A program made the position numbers and the translations under genes. DNA of 64,000 nt from CBDBLK01 sp965243145. GTDB lineage: Bacteria > Bdellovibrionota > Bacteriovoracia > Bacteriovoracales > Bacteriovoracaceae. The first letter of the stretch is position 1. Each line of letters begins with the position of its first letter. The notes under the pieces are model-generated. The model searched no databases and was not told the origin of the DNA. It saw nothing but the letters and a program-made list of their open reading frames with translations. Shown piece after piece: positions 33,603 to 42,582 of the stretch. The stretch spans positions 434,001 through 498,000 of the forward strand of contig CBDEUB010000002.1 in assembly GCA_965243145.1 (NCBI GenBank), given 5' to 3'.

Positions 33603-33959
33603 ATGCTTTCCTACGAAACCTACAAGCTGATCCATGTGAGTCTGGTTCTCTTCTTTTTGGCCAGTTTGGCGATCAGTTTTTTTGGCCCCGCGCGATCGCG
33701 CTTGCACAAAATTCTCTCGGGGTTGAGTTCCCTGTTGATCTTTGTCGCCGGCATGGGCCTGATGGCGCGCCTAAATATTGGCCACGGGGGGCCTTGGCCA
33801 GTTTGGGTGGTGGCCAAAATGGGGCTGTGGTTGGTGCTCGCCGTGGCCGGGCCAATTTTGGCCAAGCGAGTGCGCGCCAAAAAGGGGATCATCTTTTACG
33901 CCCTTTTTTCGCTCTTTGTTTTGGCCACTTATTTCGCCGTCAATAAACCCGGCGGTTAA
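33603..33959 (+). CDS. Four-helix membrane protein, SirB-like
   Basis: A 118-residue inner-membrane protein with four hydrophobic segments. YETYKLIHVSLV at the start, a GLSSLLIFVAGMGLM segment and paired helices resemble the SirB family of small membrane proteins of unclear function. GGAGG lies 6 nt before the ATG at 33603; an ATG two codons earlier is too close to it. It is followed after 6 bp by the YchJ-like gene. Confidence 0.65.
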   Translation: MLSYETYKLIHVSLVLFFLASLAISFFGPARSRLHKILSGLSSLLIFVAGMGLMARLNIGHGGPWPVWVVAKMGLWLVLAVAGPILAKRVRAKKGIIFYALFSLFVLATYFAVNKPGG

Positions 33960-33965
33960 AAAACC

Positions 33966-34499
33966 ATGGGCCAACTCCAAGAACAATGGGACAAACCCTG
34001 TCCCTGTCAATCCGAGCGCCCGCTCAAAGATTGTTGTGGTAGCAAGATAGATGGAAGTGCCCCGGCCAAAAACGCGGAAGAATTGATGCGTTCCCGCTAT
34101 AGCGCCTTCGTCTTGCAAGAAATCGACTATATTATTCAGACTTGTCATCCGGAAACCCGGGATCAAACCAACCGCCAGGAAATTGCCGAGTGGTCGCGCA
34201 ATTCCCAATGGGAGGGATTCCACCTCATTGACACCGAGGGCGGCCAAGAGGGCGATGCCGAGGGGCAAGTGGAATTTGTCGCGCGCTATTTTAACCAGGG
34301 TAAGGCCCAGGCCCACCACGAACGCGCCCGCTTTATCAAGAGCGAAGGGCGCTGGTACTTTCACAGCGGCAAACAATTGGAAAATACTTACCGCCGGGCC
34401 TCGCCTAAGATCGGAAGAAACGATCCCTGTCCCTGCGGCTCAGGCAAGAAATTTAAAAAATGTTGTCAGATTCTCAATCCCCAGTCTTCCAACCCATAG
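33966..34499 (+). CDS. YchJ family SEC-C motif protein
   Basis: A 177-residue protein with the YchJ layout: N-terminal CPCQSERPLKDCC cluster, an NTF2-like central domain (AEELMRSRYSAFVLQEIDYI, VEFVARYF, ERARFIKSEGRWYF) and a C-terminal SEC-C zinc motif GRNDPCPCGSGKKFKKCC. Cytoplasmic. SEC-C motifs bind zinc and, in SecA, contact SecB and ribosomes; YchJ itself has no settled function. It ends 44 bp before nqrA, which may have its own promoter. Confidence 0.9.
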   Translation: MGQLQEQWDKPCPCQSERPLKDCCGSKIDGSAPAKNAEELMRSRYSAFVLQEIDYIIQTCHPETRDQTNRQEIAEWSRNSQWEGFHLIDTEGGQEGDAEGQVEFVARYFNQGKAQAHHERARFIKSEGRWYFHSGKQLENTYRRASPKIGRNDPCPCGSGKKFKKCCQILNPQSSNP

Positions 34500-34532
34500 C
34501 GATATTACAATTTAACCAATTCTTATGTAGTC

Positions 34533-34538
34533 TATAAA
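34533..34538 (+). promoter_or_regulatory. -10 box five bases before nqrA
   Basis: TATAAA at 34533-34538, then CACCT and the nqrA ATG at 34544. A weak TTTAAC lies 16 bp upstream. No Shine-Dalgarno site precedes the ATG, so the nqr message may be leaderless. Confidence 0.4.
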
Positions 34539-34543
34539 CACCT

Positions 34544-35884
34544 ATGATCACTACCATTAAAAAGGGCCTCGACCTGCCCATCACCGGAGTGCCCCTGCAA
34601 GAAATCGCCAATGGCCACTGCGGAAAGAGAGTGGCCCTCACCGGGCCAGATTTCACCGGCATGAGGCCCTCCTTTAAAGTGCGGGAAGGGGATCGCGTGC
34701 GCCTCGGCCAACCCCTCTTCGAGTGCAAAAAAATTCCCGGCGTCAACTATCCCGCTCCCGCCGCCGGCAAAGTGGTGGCCATCAACCGTGGGGACAAGAG
34801 GGCCTTTCAAACCCTGGAAATCGAGATCGACGGCGAGGAAGAACACCACCCCTTCAAGTCCTACCGCACCCCCTCGCTGGACGACTATTCCGCCGAACAA
34901 GTGGAGGGCCTGCTGCTGGAATCGGGACAGTGGGTGGCCCTGCGCACGCGCCCCTTCTCCAAGGCCCCACACCCCGGAACCCGCCCCTCCAGTTTGTTTA
35001 TTTCCCTGATGGACACCTCCCCCCTGGCGGCCGACCCCGCAGTGGTGATCTCCCACCGCCGGGAAGATTTCGTGGCCGGAGTGCAGGCCCTCGCCAAACT
35101 GGCCAAAATCCACCTGGTGAAAAGGCCAGGCAGCACTCTCCCCCAAATTGAACACCCCCGGGTCGAACACCACTCTTTTACCGGGCCTCACCCGGCCGGC
35201 AATGTGGGCACCCACATTCACTTTATCGATCCGGTGGACGCCCACAAAACGGTTTGGCATATAGGGTATCAAGATGTCATTGCCGTAGGATACCTGTTCA
35301 ACCATGGAAAATTGTTGGCCGAGCGGGTGGTTTCTCTCGCTGGCCCCAAAATTTTTCGCCCCAGACTTTTGCGCACGCGGATAGGGGCCGAATTGCAAAC
35401 CCTGGCCAAAGGCCAAGTGAAAGAGGGCGAAGTGAGGATGATCAGCGGTTCCGTTCTCAATGGCCGGCAACGCTGTGGCCCCTTTCAATACCTGGGTTGG
35501 TTTCACCACCAAATCAGTTTGATCGAAGAAGACCGCAGGCGGGAATTTTTGGGCTGGCAATCTCCGGGGTTCGACAAATATTCCCTAAAAAATGTCTATC
35601 TCGGAAAATTTTGCAAAGAGGGACTGGGCCTCACCTCCCGCACTTTTGGTTCCCCTCGCGCCTTAGTTCCGGTGGGCCTTTTTGAAAAAGTCATGCCCCT
35701 GGATATTTTGCCCACCCAACTCTTGCGGGCACTGCTCACCAACGACAGCGAATTGGCCTGTGCCCTGGGGGTATTGGAACTTGATGAAGAAGACCTGGCC
35801 CTGTGTACTTTTGTCGATCCCGGCAAGCAAGATTTTGCACCACTCTTGCGCAATATGCTCGACACCATCGAGCGGGAAGGGTAG
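34544..35884 (+). CDS. nqrA: Na+-translocating NADH:quinone reductase subunit A
   Basis: A 446-residue peripheral subunit that contributes to the ubiquinone site. The N-terminal ITTIKKGLDLPITG is typical, followed by barrel-sandwich-like sequence (VREGDRVRLGQPLFE, YPAPAAGKVV) and a long alpha/beta domain. It heads the complete eight-gene nqr cluster. Standard length. Confidence 0.96.
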   Translation: MITTIKKGLDLPITGVPLQEIANGHCGKRVALTGPDFTGMRPSFKVREGDRVRLGQPLFECKKIPGVNYPAPAAGKVVAINRGDKRAFQTLEIEIDGEEEHHPFKSYRTPSLDDYSAEQVEGLLLESGQWVALRTRPFSKAPHPGTRPSSLFISLMDTSPLAADPAVVISHRREDFVAGVQALAKLAKIHLVKRPGSTLPQIEHPRVEHHSFTGPHPAGNVGTHIHFIDPVDAHKTVWHIGYQDVIAVGYLFNHGKLLAERVVSLAGPKIFRPRLLRTRIGAELQTLAKGQVKEGEVRMISGSVLNGRQRCGPFQYLGWFHHQISLIEEDRRREFLGWQSPGFDKYSLKNVYLGKFCKEGLGLTSRTFGSPRALVPVGLFEKVMPLDILPTQLLRALLTNDSELACALGVLELDEEDLALCTFVDPGKQDFAPLLRNMLDTIEREG

Positions 35885-35890
35885 TCCCCC

Positions 35891-37111
35891 ATGAAACTCT
35901 TGCGACGCTTTCTCGATTCCCAACACAAACACTTTTCTGGCGGGGGAAAGCTGGCCTTCTTCTACCCTCTTTACGAGATGATCGACACCTTTCTCTACAC
36001 CCCCGCCGACACCACCCGCGGCAGAGTCCATGTCCGCGATGCCCTCGACCTCAAACGCCTGATGGCAACGGTGGGCCTGGCCCTCACTCCCTGCATTTTC
36101 ATGGCCATCTACAACACTGGTTACCAGGCCAATCGCGCCTTGCGGGCCATGGGAATCGATCAAAGCGAAGGGTGGCGGGGAGAGTTTTTGGCGTGCCTCA
36201 ATTTGCCCCTCGACCCTGGCCATTGGATTTCCAACGCCGTTCACGGGGCCTTGTGGTTTTTGCCGGTCTTGCTGGTCACCCAAATCGTCGGCGGCCTGTG
36301 GGAAGCGCTGTTTGCGACCATTAGAAAACACGAAATCAACGAGGGTTTTCTGGTGACCGGATTGCTCTTCCCCCTGACTTTGCCCCCCACCATTCCCCTA
36401 TGGCAGGTGGCCCTGGGCATTTCCTTTGGCGTGGTGATGGGCAAGGAAATTTTCGGCGGCACGGGGAAAAACTTTCTCAACCCCGCCCTCACCGCCCGCG
36501 CCTTTCTCTTTTTCGCCTACCCCGCCCAAATTTCGGGGGACGCCGTGTGGGTAGCGGTGGACGGGTACACCGGGGCCACCTCCCTGGCCCAAGCGGCGGC
36601 CAGTGGAGCACAAGCGGTGAGCGCCACCTGGAGCGAATCCTTTTGGGGACTGATTCCCGGCTCCATGGGAGAAACTTCGGCGGCAGCGTGTTTGTTGGGG
36701 GCCATATACTTGCTCTTCACCGGCGTGGCCTCTTGGAGAATTATGCTCTCTATGATCGCCGCCACTCTGGCCTCGGCCACTCTTTTATACTCCTTGGGAA
36801 GTGAGAGCAATCCCCTGTTTCAAATGCACCCGCTGTGGCACTTGCTGGTGGGCGGTTTTGCCTTTGGTTGCGTCTTCATGGCCACCGACCCGGTGTCGGC
36901 CGCCATGACTCAAACTGGGCAATACTTTTATGGTGCTCTGATCGGTTTTATGGTCATTCTGGTGCGGGTGATCAACCCCGCCTTTCCCGAGGGAACCATG
37001 TTGGCCATTCTCTTCGCCAATTGCTTTTCCCCTCTGATCGACTGGTTCGTGGTCAACGCCCATATCAAACGCCGGCAAAAAAGATTTAAGGGGATGCCCC
37101 GTGCAAGCTGA
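35891..37111 (+). CDS. nqrB: Na+-translocating NADH:quinone reductase subunit B
   Basis: A 406-residue integral membrane subunit with about ten helices that carries covalent FMN and noncovalent riboflavin. The FMN attachment motif is seen as GYTGATSLA with the acceptor Thr at about residue 230. Six bases separate it from nqrA, and its end overlaps nqrC by 11 bp. Part of the Na+ channel. Confidence 0.96.
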   Translation: MKLLRRFLDSQHKHFSGGGKLAFFYPLYEMIDTFLYTPADTTRGRVHVRDALDLKRLMATVGLALTPCIFMAIYNTGYQANRALRAMGIDQSEGWRGEFLACLNLPLDPGHWISNAVHGALWFLPVLLVTQIVGGLWEALFATIRKHEINEGFLVTGLLFPLTLPPTIPLWQVALGISFGVVMGKEIFGGTGKNFLNPALTARAFLFFAYPAQISGDAVWVAVDGYTGATSLAQAAASGAQAVSATWSESFWGLIPGSMGETSAAACLLGAIYLLFTGVASWRIMLSMIAATLASATLLYSLGSESNPLFQMHPLWHLLVGGFAFGCVFMATDPVSAAMTQTGQYFYGALIGFMVILVRVINPAFPEGTMLAILFANCFSPLIDWFVVNAHIKRRQKRFKGMPRAS

Positions 37112-37943
37112 AACCCAAAGCAAACCCGATGGCCCCTTCAAAATCCTCACTGTGGCATTTTGCCTGTGCATCGTCTGTTCCCTGCTGGTTTCCACGGCGG
37201 CGGTGATACTGCGGCCGTTGCAACAATTGAACGCCAAGCTGGACAAGCAGAAAAATTTGTTGATCACCGCCGGACTGCTGGATGACGCCAACGCCCCGGC
37301 CGAAGAAGTGCAAAAACTTTTCACCGAAAAAGTCGTCATTAAAGTGATCGAACTCGAATCTGGCCAAGTCGTCGATTGGCCCACCCAACGAGCAGAATCT
37401 TTTGATCCCCTCAGAGCGGCGCAAGATATGGATCAAGGAATGGCGATTCCCGCGGAACAGGATTTTGCCAAAATCAAGCGCCGCGCCCGCTATTCCAAGG
37501 CCTACCTGGTCTATCGGGGAGAAGAACTGGAACGGCTGATTCTCCCGGTTCACGGCAAGGGCCTGTGGTCAACTATGTATGGACTGGTCGCCCTCAACAA
37601 TGATCTGCGCACGGTGTATGGCCTCAACTTTTACGCCCACGGGGAAACCCCGGGCCTTGGCGGCGAGGTGGACAATCCCGCTTGGAAGGCCAAATGGCGG
37701 GGCAAGCGCGCGGTGGACGAAACGGGTGCAGTCATCTTGAAAGTGGTCAAGGGCCAAGTCAACCCCCAGCACCCCTCGGCCAATTCCCAAATTGATGGAC
37801 TGTCGGGGGCCACCATCACCTCCAACGGAGTGGAGGCGCTCATCCACTACTGGTTGGGGGAAAACGGTTTTGGCCCCTATTTGGCCCAATTGCGCTCCCG
37901 CATGGAAGGAACTCAAAAAGACGCCACGGGAGACACTCAATGA
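37101..37943 (+). CDS. nqrC: Na+-translocating NADH:quinone reductase subunit C
   Basis: A 280-residue subunit with one N-terminal membrane helix and a periplasmic FMN-binding domain. The flavinylation motif SGATITSNG is present with acceptor Thr about residue 238, modified by ApbE, which is encoded in the same cluster. It starts at GTG inside the end of nqrB and ends with an ATGA overlap to nqrD. Confidence 0.96.
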   Translation: MQAETQSKPDGPFKILTVAFCLCIVCSLLVSTAAVILRPLQQLNAKLDKQKNLLITAGLLDDANAPAEEVQKLFTEKVVIKVIELESGQVVDWPTQRAESFDPLRAAQDMDQGMAIPAEQDFAKIKRRARYSKAYLVYRGEELERLILPVHGKGLWSTMYGLVALNNDLRTVYGLNFYAHGETPGLGGEVDNPAWKAKWRGKRAVDETGAVILKVVKGQVNPQHPSANSQIDGLSGATITSNGVEALIHYWLGENGFGPYLAQLRSRMEGTQKDATGDTQ

Positions 37944-38557
37944 AATTGAAAAAAGTTCTTTTTGATCCCTTATTTGAAAACAACCCCATCGCCCTGCAAA
38001 TCTTAGGCATCTGTTCGGCCCTCGCCGTCACCACCAAATTGGAGGCGGTCTTGGTCATGTGTCTGGCGGTGGTTTTGGTGATTGGCCTCTCCTCTTTTTC
38101 GGTTTCCCTGATCCGCCACTTTATCCCCGCCAGCATCCGCATCGTGGTGCAAATGACCATCATTGCCTCGCTGGTCATCATCACCGATCAACTGCTCAAG
38201 GCCTTTGTCTACGATGTGGCCAAGAGCATGTCGGTGTATGTTGGACTGATCATCACCAATTGCATCGTCATGGGCCGTGCCGAGGGGTTTGCCATGAAAA
38301 ATGGCCCCTTGCTCTCCCTGCTCGACGGCATCGGCAATGGCCTGGGCTATTCCCTGGTGCTCATCTTTGTGGGAGTTTTCCGTGAACTGCTGGGTTCTGG
38401 CCAATTGCTCGGCCACACCCTCTTGCCCCTGGCCTCGGAGGGGGGATGGTATCTCCCCAACGGCATGGCCCTGCTCTCTCCCAGTGCCTTTTTTCTCATT
38501 GGATTCTTTATTTGGGGATTGAGAAGCTGGAAAAGGGGCCAAATCGAACTGGAGTAA
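37940..38557 (+). CDS. nqrD: Na+-translocating NADH:quinone reductase subunit D
   Basis: A 205-residue membrane subunit with six helices. DPLFENNPIALQILGICSAL and YVGLIITNCIVMGRAEG are family signatures; with NqrE it coordinates an intramembrane iron centre through cysteines in the symmetric half-helices (Cys in ITNC and LGICSAL). Confidence 0.96.
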   Translation: MKLKKVLFDPLFENNPIALQILGICSALAVTTKLEAVLVMCLAVVLVIGLSSFSVSLIRHFIPASIRIVVQMTIIASLVIITDQLLKAFVYDVAKSMSVYVGLIITNCIVMGRAEGFAMKNGPLLSLLDGIGNGLGYSLVLIFVGVFRELLGSGQLLGHTLLPLASEGGWYLPNGMALLSPSAFFLIGFFIWGLRSWKRGQIELE

Positions 38558-38560
38558 TTT

Positions 38561-39172
38561 GTGTTAGAGCACTATCTTTCCTTGTTTATTAAGGCCGCCT
38601 TTATTGAAAACCTGGCCCTCTCCTTTTTTCTGGGCATGTGTACCTTTTTGGCGGTTTCCAAACAAGTCAAAACCGCCATCGGTCTGGGCATCGCCGTCAT
38701 TGTAGTGCAAACCATCACCGTCCCCGTCAACAACCTGATCTACCACTACTTGCTCAAAGAAAACGCCCTCACCTGGGCGGGCCTGGAAAATGTCGACTTG
38801 AGTTTTTTAGGGCTTATTTCCTACATCGGCGTGATCGCCGCCATCGTGCAAATTTTGGAAATGTTTTTGGATCGCTTCGTCCCCTCCCTGTACAACGCCC
38901 TGGGGATTTTTCTACCCTTGATCACCGTCAACTGCGCCATCTTGGGCGGCTCCCTGTTCATGGTGGAGCGCAATTACAATTTTTGCGAAAGCGTGGTCTT
39001 CGGCCTGGGTTCCGGTGCGGGTTGGGCCTTGGCGGTTATGGCCCTGGCCGGCGTGCGGGAAAAAATGAAATATTCCGATGTGCCTCCGGGATTGCGCGGA
39101 CTGGGCATCACCTTTATTACAGTGGGCCTTATGGCCCTGGGTTTTTTGGCCTTTTCGGGGATTCAACTTTGA
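38561..39172 (+). CDS. nqrE: Na+-translocating NADH:quinone reductase subunit E
   Basis: A 203-residue membrane subunit paralogous to NqrD but inserted with opposite topology. EHYLSLFIKAAFIENLALSFFLGMC and PLITVNCAILG are typical, including the cysteines for the shared iron centre. Translation starts at GTG (38561), 3 bp after nqrD. Confidence 0.96.
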   Translation: MLEHYLSLFIKAAFIENLALSFFLGMCTFLAVSKQVKTAIGLGIAVIVVQTITVPVNNLIYHYLLKENALTWAGLENVDLSFLGLISYIGVIAAIVQILEMFLDRFVPSLYNALGIFLPLITVNCAILGGSLFMVERNYNFCESVVFGLGSGAGWALAVMALAGVREKMKYSDVPPGLRGLGITFITVGLMALGFLAFSGIQL

Positions 39173-39185
39173 ACGGGTGTAGCAC

Positions 39186-40409
39186 ATGAACGAGATTTTG
39201 ATCGGCATCAGCATGTTTACCCTGGTGGTGTTGGGCCTGGTGGTTCTCATCCTCATCGCCAAAAACCAACTGGTGGCCTCTGGCCCCGTCACCCTCAACA
39301 TCAACGCCAAAAAGGACATTCAAGTCCCCGCCGGGGGCAAATTGCTCAATATCCTGGCGGATCAAAAACTCTTCGTCTCCTCGGCCTGCGGAGGAGGTGG
39401 CACCTGTGGGCAGTGCAAAGTCAACATTTCCCGGGGCGGGGGTGAGATTTTACCCACCGAACTGGCCCACATCACCAAACGCGAAATGCGCCAGGGGTGC
39501 CGGCTCTCCTGCCAAGTAGCGGTCAAACAAAATATGCACATTGAAATCCCCGAAGAAGTCTTCGGCGTGCAAAAGTGGCACTGCCAGGTGCGCTCCAACC
39601 ACAATGTGGCCACTTTTATTAAAGAACTGGTGCTGGAACTTCCCCCCGGAGAAGAAGTGCCTTTTCGCGCCGGCGGGTTTATTCAGATCGAACGGCCGCC
39701 TGGCCTCGACATCGACTACCGCGACTTTGAGGTGGAAGACGAATATAGGCCCGACTGGGATCACTTCAATTTGTGGCGCTACCGTTCCAAGGCCAATGAG
39801 CAGGTGGTGCGCGCCTACTCCATGGCCAACTACCCCGAGGAAAAGGGAGTGATTATGCTCAATGTGCGCATCGCCTCACCCCCCCCGCGCCTTCCGGGCG
39901 TGGAACCGGGAAAAATGTCCTCCTATATCTTCTCCCTCAAAGCGGGAGACGAGGTTACCATCTCGGGGCCATTTGGAGAGTTCTTCGCCCGGGAAACCGA
40001 CAAAGAAATGGTTTTCGTCGGCGGAGGGGCGGGCATGGCCCCCATGCGCTCCCACATTTTCGACCAACTCAAACGCCTGAAAACTGATCGCAAAATGACT
40101 TTTTGGTACGGGGCCCGCTCCAAGCGGGAAATTTTTTATTCTCAAGACTTCGACACCCTCCAAGCAGAAAACCCCAACTTCAAGTGGTTCGTGGCCCTTT
40201 CCGATGCCCTCCCCGAAGACGACTGGCAGGGGCACACCGGATTTATCCACCAAGTGGCCTACGACAATTACCTCAAAGATCATCCCAATCCCGAAGACTG
40301 CGAATACTACCTGTGTGGCCCTCCCATTATGAACCAATGTGTGATCGATATGTTGCTCAGTTTGGGCGTGGAGAGGGAGGATATTATGCTGGACGACTTT
40401 GGTGGTTAA
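39186..40409 (+). CDS. nqrF: Na+-translocating NADH:quinone reductase subunit F
   Basis: A 407-residue NADH dehydrogenase subunit: one N-terminal helix, a 2Fe-2S ferredoxin domain (SACGGGGTCGQC, Cys68, 74, 77, with Cys109 as fourth ligand), an FAD domain (RAYSMANYPEE) and an NADH domain (GGGAGMAPMRSH, YLCGPP). Electrons enter NQR here. The apbE start lies within its last codons. Confidence 0.96.
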   Translation: MNEILIGISMFTLVVLGLVVLILIAKNQLVASGPVTLNINAKKDIQVPAGGKLLNILADQKLFVSSACGGGGTCGQCKVNISRGGGEILPTELAHITKREMRQGCRLSCQVAVKQNMHIEIPEEVFGVQKWHCQVRSNHNVATFIKELVLELPPGEEVPFRAGGFIQIERPPGLDIDYRDFEVEDEYRPDWDHFNLWRYRSKANEQVVRAYSMANYPEEKGVIMLNVRIASPPPRLPGVEPGKMSSYIFSLKAGDEVTISGPFGEFFARETDKEMVFVGGGAGMAPMRSHIFDQLKRLKTDRKMTFWYGARSKREIFYSQDFDTLQAENPNFKWFVALSDALPEDDWQGHTGFIHQVAYDNYLKDHPNPEDCEYYLCGPPIMNQCVIDMLLSLGVEREDIMLDDFGG

Positions 40410-41442
40410 AACCCTCTGGCCAGCGCTTTCAGTTCTTCTCACGCTTGGCGGTTGTTTTTCCCAAGCACCCGAACTCTCCACCCTGGCAGGCCAAACCATG
40501 GGGAGTAACTACCTCGTTCAGTATTTGCCCAGCGAGAACTCTCCCCCAGCGCCGCAACTCCAACGGGAAATGGAACAAACCCTGGAAGAACTCAACCGCC
40601 AAATGAGCACCTATCAAGAGGACTCCGAAATCGGCCGCTTTAACCGCCTACAAGCTGGCCAGTGGATGGCCCTATCACCGGATTTTTACCGCGTCCTGGA
40701 ATACTCCCTGGAGCTGGCAAAAAAAACCGGCGGTGCCTTCGATCCCACTCTTGGGCCACTCATCAACTTGTGGGGATTTGGCCCCACCGGAACGAGAAAA
40801 GTTCCCACTCAAGAACAAATTGCAGTGGCCAGGAAACGGGTGGGATTCCAACACCTCGAACTTTCAAAAGCAAAACGATCGGCCCGCAAAAAGATTGCAG
40901 AACTCACCCTCGACCTCTCGGCCAGCGCCAAGGGGTTTGCCGTGGACAAAATCGCTGGCCTGTTGGAAAACCACGCCATCAAAAATTACCTGGTGGAGAT
41001 TGGCGGCGAACTCAAAGCGCTAGGGCAAAAGGCCTCTGGCCCCTGGCAAGTGGCCATCGAAGCACCTCATAAGCGGGGAGACGGGCCAGAATCCGCTGCC
41101 TCCATGTCCAGGCCCTATCAAAAAGTGCTGCCCGTGAGAGATCGCGCCGTGGCCACCAGCGGAGACTACCGCAATTTTTTCAAAGACAAGGGCCAAACCT
41201 ACTCCCACATCCTGGACTTCAAAAGCGGCAGGCCCATCGGCAACGCCCTGGCCTCTGTCACTGTGGCCGAATCCCAGTGCCTGGTGGCGGACGCTCTGGC
41301 CACTGCCCTGATGGCCATGGAAACAAACCGCGCCTTTCAATTTGCCGAAGCAGAAGGCATCGCCGCCTATTTTATCTACCGCCAAGGGAAAAATCTTGTC
41401 ACCCGCGCCAGTTCCCTCTTTGCCCAAACTTTTGGAGATTAA
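40402..41442 (+). CDS. apbE: FAD:protein FMN transferase lipoprotein
   Basis: A 346-residue lipoprotein (lipobox LGGC, Cys about residue 17) that attaches FMN from FAD to the SGAT-type threonines of NqrB and NqrC. Family motifs: GQTMGSNY, a DPTLGPL segment, DLSASAKGFAVDKIA and ASVTVAESQCLVADALATALMAM. Starts at GTG 40402 or TTG 40399; both overlap nqrF. Location: periplasmic side, matching its substrates. Confidence 0.95.
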   Translation: MVKTLWPALSVLLTLGGCFSQAPELSTLAGQTMGSNYLVQYLPSENSPPAPQLQREMEQTLEELNRQMSTYQEDSEIGRFNRLQAGQWMALSPDFYRVLEYSLELAKKTGGAFDPTLGPLINLWGFGPTGTRKVPTQEQIAVARKRVGFQHLELSKAKRSARKKIAELTLDLSASAKGFAVDKIAGLLENHAIKNYLVEIGGELKALGQKASGPWQVAIEAPHKRGDGPESAASMSRPYQKVLPVRDRAVATSGDYRNFFKDKGQTYSHILDFKSGRPIGNALASVTVAESQCLVADALATALMAMETNRAFQFAEAEGIAAYFIYRQGKNLVTRASSLFAQTFGD

Positions 41443-41443
41443 A

Positions 41444-41638
41444 ATGGCCCTAACCCTGCTGCTCGGCCTGGCCATATTCTGCGTGGCCCTGACGGGCATG
41501 ATGATCGGCGTACTCCTCTCCGGCAAAAGTCTCAAGGGCAGTTGCGGAGGCATCGGAGCACTGCTCGGAAAAGACGCCTGCTTGTTCTGCCCCAAACGGC
41601 CCGAATGTTCCGGCAAAGAAAAGAGAGAGGCCCAATAA
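41444..41638 (+). CDS. nqrM: NQR maturation protein NqrM
   Basis: A 64-residue protein with one N-terminal helix and the NqrM cysteine pattern GSCGGIGALLGKDACLFCPKRPEC. NqrM is required for iron delivery to the NqrD/NqrE centre. The ATG lies one base after the apbE stop. Completes the cluster; the frame extends upstream only as apbE shadow. Confidence 0.93.
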   Translation: MALTLLLGLAIFCVALTGMMIGVLLSGKSLKGSCGGIGALLGKDACLFCPKRPECSGKEKREAQ

Positions 41639-41655
41639 AGGCCCCGCCCTCTTTC

Positions 41656-41743
41656 AAAACTTACAGGCCACTGGCCAAAACTTCATAATCCACACTGGCA
41701 GTCGAACATGCAGAAGCAGTACCCCCCGCCTCTATGGCAGCGG
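41656..41743. repeat. 88-bp direct repeat, left copy
   Basis: Identical to 50330-50417. On the minus strand it encodes the last 27 residues and stop of the Ig-like repeat protein (AGGTASACSTASVDYEVLASGL), here without the rest of the gene. Weaker similarity extends about 15 bp further left. The two copies bracket the toxin/immunity array and the sigma-54 operon, a spacing of 8674 bp. Confidence 0.97.
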
Positions 41744-41797
41744 CAAATAAGACCGCCGCCTGGTGCTCTCCATCAGTTCGCGGGGGTATTCGCTTTA

Positions 41798-41842
41798 TTA
41801 ATAAAAAAACCTGCTTGCCCGGGAAGTTTTCAACACACTCAT
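41798..41842 (-). pseudogene. Third, nearly lost toxin-tip remnant
   Basis: Directly after the second immunity gene (TAATG overlap), 14 codons read MSVLKTSRASRFFY, matching the SALETSRAEV junction at which the other toxin-tip fragment begins. It then hits a stop. It shows that a further toxin tip/immunity pair was once present. Confidence 0.5.
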
Positions 41843-42267
41843 TACCAACCCATATCATCCCAACCGATCTTGGTGTCTTCGCTGTACTTATCGCTCTTGT
41901 ATATTTCATCTATTCTATCAAAATGTTTTTTGATGAGTTTTTGACATTCCTCTAATTCTTTATAATCTTCCGCATCCGACTCGATAAATTTTAAAGTCAA
42001 CTCCAATCCCTCCTGGCAAATATCGCTCCAGTCTTCCCAGCGGATTTCTCTACTGGCAAACCAATCCCCCCAGCCCCGTATAAAATCTTTAACCGAAATT
42101 TCTTTTTTAGTGGGAGTAAAATTAGCTTCTTCCGACCTTTGGCCAGGAGGGCAAGATTCTGCATGAAAGATATACATGGCAACACCGGCCAATTCCCTAC
42201 GCTTCTCTCTTGAACTTATTTTTTCATCTCGAATAATTTTAACAATTTGTTTTAATCGAGGAGTCAT
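41842..42267 (-). CDS. Second immunity-type protein of the toxin array
   Basis: A 141-residue soluble acidic protein, paralogous to the one at 42583-42987 (shared FIRxWxxWFxxREIRWEDWSDI and ESDAEDYKELEECQKL segments) but with a diverged N-terminal half and an extended Cys-Pro-Gly loop. Its ATG overlaps the stop of the toxin-tip fragment upstream (ATGA), the same arrangement as the first pair. It would be retained to protect against a toxin variant matching the fragment. The family is not recognised. Confidence 0.75.
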   Translation of the reverse strand: MTPRLKQIVKIIRDEKISSREKRRELAGVAMYIFHAESCPPGQRSEEANFTPTKKEISVKDFIRGWGDWFASREIRWEDWSDICQEGLELTLKFIESDAEDYKELEECQKLIKKHFDRIDEIYKSDKYSEDTKIGWDDMGW

Positions 42268-42569
42268 TGCAAAACTCCCTCTTTAAAAATAACAATTGCT
42301 GTCCCTCCATTTTTTTTAGAGGACGGATAAATAATCGCCTCAAAACCCAAATGTTCGGCAATATCTCCAATTTGTTGGGTTTGTTCATAAGCGTCCGGCA
42401 ATTTATCCCTATCGAGGTTAATTTTATCTTTTGTCAAACTAAGTCTATTTAAAACTGACTGATCAGCTAAATCCAGCGCCTTCAAATGAAAATTCTTGGT
42501 GTCGTGGATAAAATTTTCTGGGATCGCAGGGTTAAAGTTTACCTCCGCCCGCGAGGTTTCCAGGGGCAC
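42264..42569 (-). pseudogene. Orphan toxin-tip fragment
   Basis: A 101-codon segment (GTG start possible) closely similar to the last 100 residues of the toxin at 42984-46400: LETSRAEVNF, FIHDTKNFH, QTQQIGDIAEHLGFEAIIYPSS, AIVIFKEGVLQ. The homology begins abruptly at SALET, with no secretion or central region. It is a displaced C-terminal cassette as found downstream of Cdi/Rhs-type toxins, able to replace the active tip by recombination. Confidence 0.85.
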
Positions 42570-42582
42570 TCATTATCAAAAC

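Noticed and set aside
34505..34538. Full sigma-70 promoter for nqrA
   Set aside because: TTACAA lies 22 bp from the -10, too far; only the -10 is supported.
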